Assembly (NCBI GenBank): GCA_031549185.1
Contig: JAVBQG010000038.1
Span: 1 to 16,535, forward strand
Source: JAVBQG01 sp031549185
GTDB taxonomy: Bacteria > Synergistota > Synergistia > Synergistales > Synergistaceae
Length of the DNA stretch: 16,535 nucleotides
Direction of reading: 5' to 3'
The notes beneath the pieces were generated by a model, which searched no databases, was not told where the DNA came from, and was given only the letters and a program-made list of their open reading frames with translations. The position numbers and the translations under genes were made by a program. This document shows positions 12,423-16,535 of the stretch, in pieces. How positions within the stretch are numbered: the stretch's first letter is position 1; each line of letters opens with the position of its first letter.

Positions 12423-13235
12423 CTAGGCCACCTCCTGTGTACTCAGAAACCCGCCGTCCGAGAGGAAGGCCGAGAGCGCGCCCATCGCGCCGTCCGCGTC
12501 GCTCGTCATGAAATATTTTTTCCCCGAGCGCGTTACCTTCGGATAAAGGACCTTCGAGACGCGCGTAGGCGACCCCGCCAGACCGATCGCATCCTCGGCG
12601 AGGCCCAGATCTGCCGCGTCCAGCGTCGGAATCTCGACACTCTTGGCGCGCAGTTTGCCGCCGAGTGTGGTGAGACGCGGGCGGTTGATCTCCTTGATGA
12701 CGGAGAGCATCGCCGGCAGAGGGGAGGAGAGCGTTTCGTGCGCACCCTCGATTGCGCGGATCACGATCGCTTTGCCCGAAGCCAGCTCCCTGATTCCGCT
12801 GACGTAGGTGAGAGCGGGGCAGTTGAGGAACTCCGCCACTGCTGGGGCCACCTGCCCGGTTTCGCCGTCCGTCGCGCGTTCGCCCGCGAACATCAGGTCG
12901 AAACCGCCAAGCTTCTTCACGCACGCTGCCAGCGCCCGCGCCGTCGCGAGCGTGTCGGCGCCCGCAAATTTTCTGTCCGAGAGCAACACCGCGTCGTCGC
13001 AACCCATCGCGATCGCGCCCGACAGAATTTTTTTCGCCTGCGGGGGACCCATCGTGATCGCCGTCACGCGGACGCCCGGATCGCTCTCTTTGAGGCGAAT
13101 CGCTGCCTCCAACGCGTGGAGATCCATCGGGTTAAGCTCCGCCTCGACTCCGTCGCGCTCCATCGTGCCGGTCGTCTCGTTGATCTTCACCGTGTCGACG
13201 GCCGGTACCTGTTTGATAAACACCGCTATTTTCAC
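12423..13235 (-). CDS. etfB: Electron transfer flavoprotein beta subunit
   Basis: This 270-residue protein is the beta subunit partner of EtfA. It starts K-I-A-V-F-I-K-Q-V-P-A-V-D after a GTG initiator, then has N-P-M-D-L-H-A-L-E-A-A-I-R-L-K-E and a Rossmann-like core with A-I-T-M-G-P-P. A-T-D-G-E-T-G-Q-V-A-P is the AMP/FAD-binding region and V-I-K-E-I-N-R-P-R the C-terminal family signature. The N-P-x-D and K-Q-V-P patterns resemble the FixA-like and bifurcating group of Etf proteins more than the mitochondrial-type housekeeping one. GTG 13235 is chosen because TCAGGAGGT lies upstream; an ATG at 13277 is in frame but would add fourteen unrelated residues. It is the first gene of the oxidase operon. 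Confidence 0.94.
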   Translation of the reverse strand: MKIAVFIKQVPAVDTVKINETTGTMERDGVEAELNPMDLHALEAAIRLKESDPGVRVTAITMGPPQAKKILSGAIAMGCDDAVLLSDRKFAGADTLATARALAACVKKLGGFDLMFAGERATDGETGQVAPAVAEFLNCPALTYVSGIRELASGKAIVIRAIEGAHETLSSPLPAMLSVIKEINRPRLTTLGGKLRAKSVEIPTLDAADLGLAEDAIGLAGSPTRVSKVLYPKVTRSGKKYFMTSDADGAMGALSAFLSDGGFLSTQEVA

Positions 13236-13260
13236 TGTGCCGTAGCACCTCCTGAGGTCA

Positions 13261-13279
13261 TGCACCGCATTGTGCACCG
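13261..13279 (-). promoter_or_regulatory. Small dyad and repeated heptamer in the etf leader
   Basis: TGCAC, a 6-base spacer and GTGCA form a short inverted repeat (13261-13276), and TGCACCG occurs twice on the plus strand (13261-13267 and 13273-13279). The element lies between the extended -10 hexamer and the etfB start, a typical repressor position. The arms are only five bases, so chance is possible. Confidence 0.3.
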
Positions 13280-13304
13280 TGTATGCTTGCGTAAAAACTT
13301 CGCT

Positions 13305-13310
13305 ATTATA
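13305..13310 (-). promoter_or_regulatory. Extended -10 promoter element of the etf operon
   Basis: On the minus strand the sequence reads ATGATATAAT, giving a perfect TATAAT (13310 down to 13305) preceded by TG one base earlier, the extended -10 pattern. No good -35 hexamer is seen at 16-18 bases, as is common with extended -10 promoters. It lies 69 bases upstream of the etfB start, leaving room for a regulatory leader. Confidence 0.6.
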
Positions 13311-13397
13311 TCATGCTTTTGTAAGATGGGTTTGGCCTTGAAAATTGCAAAAACAAGTAATCCAGCATGGAAATTGAAGGGTATCGGGCACCATAGA

Positions 13398-13429
13398 GGG
13401 CAAATCTTCGACGGGGAGCAGATTTGTCC
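13398..13429 (-). terminator. 10-bp hairpin between the etf promoter and the HdeD-like gene
   Basis: GGGCAAATCT (13398-13407) pairs with AGATTTGTCC (13420-13429) around a 12-base loop, with one G-U pair. It lies 60 bases past the end of the minus-strand HdeD-like gene and upstream of the etf promoter, so it may terminate or insulate that transcript. The T run on the minus strand is poor (TCTATGG); on the plus strand TTTAT follows but no plus-strand gene ends here. Confidence 0.4.
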
Positions 13430-13489
13430 TTTATAGCGCCTGTGGAGGCTGAATATAGTTGAAATTCCGTTAAAAATAAAGAAATACGG

Positions 13490-14059
13490 CTATTTTAAAT
13501 CCGTTTTCGTGTCTTTGGGTATCGGCGGATAGATCAGCTTGCCCTCGGCGATGATGAGGAGTCCTGCTACGATCAGCACGAAGCCGACGATGAGCGTCAC
13601 GGCGAACATAGCCGCGAAGGGGTTGAAAAGAAGGACGAGTGCGCAGAGCAAAAGCAGCGCGCCGCTGGCGGTCATCAGCCACCATTTTGCGTTGCCCATC
13701 GCCTTGATCTGGAAAGACATCCACAGGCGCATGGCGCCGACGAAGAACACCCAACAGCCGAGCAGTGTGGAGAGCGTGAAGAGTGCCAAGCCGATGCGGG
13801 TCAGGAAGAGCGCGCCCAGCGCGATGTCGAGGATCGCCAGCGGCAGCAGCCACTTGGGGCGCAACGGATTGTCGCGCATCGAGAAGTAAGGCACCAGGTT
13901 GTTGAATCCCGCGAGCAAAAAACCGATTCCCATACAGACGCCCAGCGTCACGGCCGAGAGCATCGGGTTGAGAAACGCGACCAGTCCCAGCAGAATCAGA
14001 ATTGCCCCTGACGTGTAGAACGTCCACCTCGCCGTTTTGTTGAAATTATGAGCATCCAT
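13490..14059 (-). CDS. HdeD/DUF308-like small membrane protein
   Basis: This 189-residue protein consists almost entirely of hydrophobic segments, about six, arranged as three similar helical pairs. The repeat is seen in spaced G-x-x-x-x-L-x-G-L-x-x-F-L-N-P and G-A-L-L-L-L-C-A-L-V-L-L-F-N-P-F phrases; the N-P after each second helix is typical of the HdeD/DUF308 family. In E. coli HdeD is linked to acid tolerance, but most bacterial homologues have no assigned role. The ATG at 14059 is preceded by AAGGGGGA at good distance. An in-frame start at 14167 would add 36 polar residues not seen in the family. The C-terminus is short, polar and lysine-rich. It appears to be a single-gene unit. Confidence 0.8.
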   Translation of the reverse strand: MDAHNFNKTARWTFYTSGAILILLGLVAFLNPMLSAVTLGVCMGIGFLLAGFNNLVPYFSMRDNPLRPKWLLPLAILDIALGALFLTRIGLALFTLSTLLGCWVFFVGAMRLWMSFQIKAMGNAKWWLMTASGALLLLCALVLLFNPFAAMFAVTLIVGFVLIVAGLLIIAEGKLIYPPIPKDTKTDLK

Positions 14060-14102
14060 ACAGTGTCCCCCTTGACGGCATCGTCCGTAAAAAATTTTTC
14101 CG

Positions 14103-14108
14103 ATTATA
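14103..14108 (-). promoter_or_regulatory. Candidate -10 of the HdeD-like gene
   Basis: The minus strand reads GGGTATAATCGG, a perfect TATAAT 44 bases before the ATG. No convincing -35 is present at the right distance. Downstream, ACGG and CCGT flank CATCGT to form a short dyad in the leader. Confidence 0.4.
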
Positions 14109-14190
14109 CCCGATGAATCCGCAGTTTGTGCAGGGAATTGTGAGCGAAAAAAAGAGACGGAACCCACTTTACAGAGTAGGGGTGATGTGT

Positions 14191-14469
14191 ATGCACAGAT
14201 TCGTATTCGAATCCTGCCGCCTCGCGATCCAGCTATGCGTCGGATATTTTCCGGACGGGCGGGCGCGGCACCGGACGTTCAGCCTGAAGGGCATAAACCC
14301 TAACGCGACGGCGGACGACCTCGCTGCCGTCGTGCGAGCCCTCGCGCCGCTGCTGGCGTATCCGATCGAGAGCGTGCGGCTGGTGCGGAAGTATGCGCTG
14401 CTGCCGGCGAATCGGTATAATAGGCCGGTCATGAAAAGACAATCATTTCCGATTTGTGAGGGATTGTGG
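14191..14469 (+). CDS. DUF1659-like short reading frame with no stop of its own
   Basis: An ATG at 14191, with GTAGGGGTG (14176-14184) just upstream, opens a frame of 93 codons that runs without a stop into the HAD gene beginning at 14470 in the same frame. The first 70 or so residues, with C-R-L-A-I-Q-L, F-P-D-G-R-A, T-F-S-L-K-G-I-N-P-N-A-T-A-D-D-L and a following helix, recall the DUF1659 family of small proteins of unknown function. The last 22 residues look like untranslated spacer rather than protein. In the -1 frame a tandem TAA TAG lies right after the domain (14418-14423), suggesting that an indel destroyed the stop. Either this is a separate gene with a frameshift, or a genuine fusion of 322 residues (14191-15159). 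The family call is tentative. Confidence 0.4.
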
Positions 14470-15159
14470 ATGAAATACGATATCTACCTGTTCGACGCGG
14501 ACGACACGCTGTACGACTACGACAGGGCGGAGGAGTACGCGCTGGCCCGGACTTTCGCGTGCAACGGGCTCGCTTATTCGGATGAGGTGCGGGCAAAGTA
14601 CCGGGTCATCAACGCGGGGCTGTGGCGACAGTTCGAGAGGGGCGAGGTTGCGAAGAGCGAGCTGGTGGTGCTGCGTTTCGCGCGGCTGTTCGGGGAGATC
14701 GGCGTCGCGGGCGACCCGTCGGCGTTCAACGCGCGCTATCTCGTCGAACTCGGCAACGGAAGCTTCCTGATCGACGGCGCGTACGAGGTCTGCAAGGTGC
14801 TCTGCGAAGCCGGCAAGAAAATATACATCGTGACCAACGGCGTCTCGCTGACGCAGAAGACGAGGGTGGCGCGCTCGCCGATCGAGCCCTTCATATCCGG
14901 CCTGTTCGTGTCGGAGGAGGTCGGCTTCCAGAAGCCGCAGCGCGAGTACTTCGACCACGTGTTCGCGAACATCCCCCCGGTCGAGAAGAGCAAAATCCTG
15001 ATCGTCGGCGACTCCCTGACCTCGGACATCCAAGGCGGGGCGGGCGCGGGGATCGACACCTGCTGGTTCAACGGGAGGGGCAAGGAGAATCCCGGCGGGA
15101 TAGAGCCCACGTACGAGATCACGAGGCTGAGCGAGATCGCGTCGCTGGGAGTGGCATAG
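14470..15159 (+). CDS. HAD-superfamily phosphatase, YjjG-like nucleotidase
   Basis: This 229-residue protein is a haloacid-dehalogenase-fold phosphatase. All four motifs are present: D-A-D-D-T with nucleophile Asp9 and acid/base Asp11, T122 in I-V-T-N-G, Lys155 in G-F-Q-K-P, and Asp181 in G-D-S-L-T-S-D. The helical cap lies between motifs I and II. The combination of D-A-D-D-T-L-Y-D-Y and V-T-N-G-V-S-L-T-Q-K-T-R matches the YjjG/YfnB group, which dephosphorylates noncanonical pyrimidine nucleotides as housecleaning enzymes. The ATG at 14470 follows GTGAGGGAT, and a TATAAT hexamer at 14416-14421 may be its own -10. The frame also continues upstream into a DUF1659-like region. It may be co-transcribed with the gene at 15185, 25 bases on. 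Confidence 0.88.
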   Translation: MKYDIYLFDADDTLYDYDRAEEYALARTFACNGLAYSDEVRAKYRVINAGLWRQFERGEVAKSELVVLRFARLFGEIGVAGDPSAFNARYLVELGNGSFLIDGAYEVCKVLCEAGKKIYIVTNGVSLTQKTRVARSPIEPFISGLFVSEEVGFQKPQREYFDHVFANIPPVEKSKILIVGDSLTSDIQGGAGAGIDTCWFNGRGKENPGGIEPTYEITRLSEIASLGVA

Positions 15160-15184
15160 ATATTACAACGAGGGGTGTTCGTTC

Positions 15185-15610
15185 ATGATGAGAGACGCAG
15201 AGAAGACCATCGGCAATCTGATCGACAAGCAGGGAGTGGCGTTCGTCGGCTCCGTCGACGAGGAGGGTTTTCCCAACATGAAGGCGATGCTGCCGCCGCG
15301 AAAGCGCGAGGGGATCCGCGCGATCTACTTTACGACGAACACCTCGTCGATGCGCGTCGCGCAGTATCGAAGGGACCCGAAGGCCTGCGTCTACTTCTGC
15401 GACCGGCGTTTCTTCCGCGGCGTGCTGTTGAAAGGGACGATGGAAGTTCTGGAGGACGCCGCGAGTAAAGAGATGATCTGGCGCGACGGCGATACGACCT
15501 ATTATCCGCTGGGCGTGGCCGATCCGGACTACTGCGTGCTGAAGTTCACCGCGCAGTCGGGGCGCTACTACAGCAACTTCAAATCGGAGGATTTCGATGT
15601 ACACCCGTAA
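15185..15610 (+). CDS. Pyridoxamine 5'-phosphate oxidase-fold FMN-binding protein
   Basis: This 141-residue protein has the split beta-barrel of the PNPOx-like/general stress protein 26 family. It shows an N-terminal helix, then V-A-F-V-G-S-V-D-E-E-G-F-P-N-M-K-A-M, the typical first two strands with the D-x-x-G-x-P turn. I-Y-F-T-T-N-T-S-S-M-R-V is the FMN-phosphate region, followed by C-V-Y-F-C-D and a strand with L-K-G-T-M-E-V. Such proteins bind FMN or haem-type cofactors and often have no known substrate; the size is too small for PdxH itself. The ATG at 15185 follows GAGGGGTG; a second ATG is the next codon. It lies just after the HAD gene on the same strand, suggesting co-transcription, though a joint role is not evident. 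Confidence 0.85.
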   Translation: MMRDAEKTIGNLIDKQGVAFVGSVDEEGFPNMKAMLPPRKREGIRAIYFTTNTSSMRVAQYRRDPKACVYFCDRRFFRGVLLKGTMEVLEDAASKEMIWRDGDTTYYPLGVADPDYCVLKFTAQSGRYYSNFKSEDFDVHP

Positions 15611-15674
15611 AAAGGTCGGTTAAAATGAGAAGAGAAACAGAATATACCTCGTCATCACCCGAGGAGGTTCGATT

Positions 15675-15977
15675 ATGCTCTATACGATTCCGGAAATCCA
15701 AAAAAAAGTAGCGCCCATTGCGAGAAAACACGACCTTCTGCGCGTCTTTCTGTTCGGCTCGTATGCGCGCGGAGAGGCGGATGCGGATAGCGACGTGGAT
15801 TTTGTGATCGACCCGGGATACGCACGCGGAATCGAACTTGTGCGAATCTTAAGGGATCTTCGGCAGACGTTCGAAAAAAACCGGGTCGATATGATTACCG
15901 TAGATGCGCTTCGCGAAAGCGAGGATTTTTTCTCCGATGAGGTAGAAAAAAACGAGGTCCTAATCTATGAGAAGTGA
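15675..15977 (+). CDS. mntA: MntA-type nucleotidyltransferase antitoxin
   Basis: This 100-residue protein is a minimal nucleotidyltransferase. The catalytic signature G-S-x10-D-x-D is exact: G28, S29, then D40 and D42 in S-D-V-D-F. A short helical tail follows. In HepT/MntA systems this protein neutralises the HEPN toxin by adding AMP units to a tyrosine near its active site. The ATG at 15675 has GAGGAGG at 15661-15667. Its last 11 bases overlap the start of the hepT-like gene, giving coupled translation with antitoxin first. Length and order match known pairs. A stand-alone MNT role elsewhere cannot be excluded, but the neighbour makes the TA assignment firm. Confidence 0.9.
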   Translation: MLYTIPEIQKKVAPIARKHDLLRVFLFGSYARGEADADSDVDFVIDPGYARGIELVRILRDLRQTFEKNRVDMITVDALRESEDFFSDEVEKNEVLIYEK

Positions 15978-16359
15978 AAGCAAGCGCGATTTGGGGCTCC
16001 TGAGGCACATACTGACACATTGCCGGGGCGTTTTCGACGATATCGAGCGATTCGGCGACGATGAGGAAATTTTTTTGAAGGACGAGTCGTTTCAACGATG
16101 TATCGGAATGGGGATCCTGCAAGTCGGCGAGCTGGCAAAGGGCCTTTCGTGGGCGCTCCGCAACGATTATCCCGCGTTCGACTGGCAGGACATCGCCGAT
16201 GTGCGCGATTCATACGCGCATGCCTACTGGAAGATGAGCCGAAGAGACATCTGGAAAATAGCAAAAGAAACGATTCCCGAAGTATACGCACACGCGCAAA
16301 AGTTGGTCGAAATCCTGGGCGCGAAAGCGACTGCCGGAGAAAATCCCCCGCCTCGATAG
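15967..16359 (+). CDS. hepT: HepT-type HEPN ribonuclease toxin (DUF86)
   Basis: This 130-residue helical protein belongs to the HEPN/DUF86 family, the toxin of the HepT/MntA system. The active-site motif R-x4-H-x-Y is complete: R80-D-S-Y-A-H85-A-Y87. Arg and His form the RNase site, and the Tyr is the residue adenylylated by MntA in characterised systems. Upstream, F-Q-R-C-I-G-M-G-I-L-Q-V-G-E-L-A-K is the conserved helix usual in DUF86 proteins. The C-terminus after about residue 118 (A-K-A-T-A-G-E-N-P-P-P-R) looks like a disordered tail. The ATG at 15967 lies inside the end of the antitoxin gene, an 11-base overlap. The usual target of HepT is cleavage of RNA, with tRNA reported for some members. 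Confidence 0.9.
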   Translation: MRSESKRDLGLLRHILTHCRGVFDDIERFGDDEEIFLKDESFQRCIGMGILQVGELAKGLSWALRNDYPAFDWQDIADVRDSYAHAYWKMSRRDIWKIAKETIPEVYAHAQKLVEILGAKATAGENPPPR

Positions 16360-16476
16360 TCGGTCGCGCAAGCGGTGATTTCTCCGCCGGTTCCTCCCAA
16401 ATCTCCATTACCCCCACCCCCGTGCCGTAATTTTCTCATCGCGCATGCCCGCCAAACCTCCGGGAAAGGTCAAGTG

Positions 16477-16494
16477 GAGGGGAAATATCCCCTC
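16477..16494 (+). terminator. Stem-loop downstream of the hepT-like gene
   Basis: GAGGGGA (16477-16483), loop AATA, then TCCCCTC (16488-16494) is a perfect 7-bp stem followed by TTTGCC. The T run is short, so it is a weak intrinsic terminator for the toxin-antitoxin unit, 118 bases after its stop. No gene is supported between 16360 and the window end. Confidence 0.4.
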
Positions 16495-16535
16495 TTTGCC
16501 CCATTAGAACAGCATGTGCCACGCAAAAGCTGCCG

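Noticed and set aside
11877..13436. 519-codon plus-strand open frame opposite etfA and etfB
   Set aside because: It is antisense to well-supported Etf genes, rich in Arg, His and Ala, with no recognisable domain.
16360..16535. A gene at the right edge (plus frame from GTG 16474 or minus frames)
   Set aside because: The frames are short, lack ribosome sites and resemble no family; the GTG frame begins across the stem-loop at 16477.
1..16535. CRISPR array, tRNA or rRNA genes
   Set aside because: No regularly spaced repeat series beyond the two IS-end units was seen, and no tRNA-like cloverleaf or rRNA sequence was recognised on either strand by eye.

Overview
The window reads as part of the chromosome of an anaerobic, amino-acid or carboxylate-using bacterium. 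The combination of a non-pyrrolysine MttB-family corrinoid methyltransferase operon, a DctPQM TRAP transporter, an Etf-linked D-lactate dehydrogenase-type oxidase and a YkvI-like transporter, with strong AGGAGG-type ribosome binding sites and moderately high GC, fits a member of the Synergistota best. A clostridial or other anaerobic Firmicute cannot be excluded, and no rRNA or other phylogenetic marker is present.

Layout. (1) 1-140: the left edge cuts into an insertion sequence; the N-terminus of a transposase on the minus strand (1-88) is followed by two copies of a 20-bp repeat that look like the IS end. (2) 141-3909: a perfect 11-bp dyad, then a plus-strand three-gene corrinoid methyltransferase operon: a UroD/MtaA-type methyltransferase with an extra thioredoxin-like C-terminal domain, a MttC-type corrinoid protein and a MttB-family methyltransferase. 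(3) 3910-7828: a lower-GC block with a complete TRAP transporter (dctP, dctQ, dctM) and an Asp/Glu racemase superfamily protein. (4) 7982-8713: a stand-alone protein resembling the B12-dependent methionine synthase activation domain, with a Cys-rich tail, closed by a bidirectional terminator. (5) 8800-13235, minus strand: etfB-etfA-lctD-like oxidase-YkvI-like transporter, with an extended -10 promoter upstream. (6) 13490-14059, minus: an HdeD-like membrane protein. (7) 14191-15610, plus: a DUF1659-like short reading frame running in frame into a YjjG-like HAD phosphatase, then a pyridoxamine-phosphate-oxidase-fold protein. (8) 15675-16359: a HepT/MntA (HEPN/nucleotidyltransferase) toxin-antitoxin pair.

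How the parts may work together (inference). The TRAP system would import a methylated or related carboxylate or amino acid. The MttB-like enzyme would move its methyl group to the corrinoid protein, and the UroD-like enzyme would pass it to an acceptor, probably tetrahydrofolate in a bacterium without coenzyme M. The window encodes no RamA-type corrinoid reactivase, so the methionine-synthase-activation-like protein at 7982-8713 is a candidate for the reactivating partner. The convergent etf/lctD cluster is a separate 2-hydroxyacid-oxidation unit. The most unusual items are the UroD-thioredoxin fusion that lacks the expected zinc-ligand His, the Cys-tailed activation-domain protein, the oxidase unit paired with a YkvI-like carrier, and the in-frame join of the DUF1659-like and HAD reading frames.
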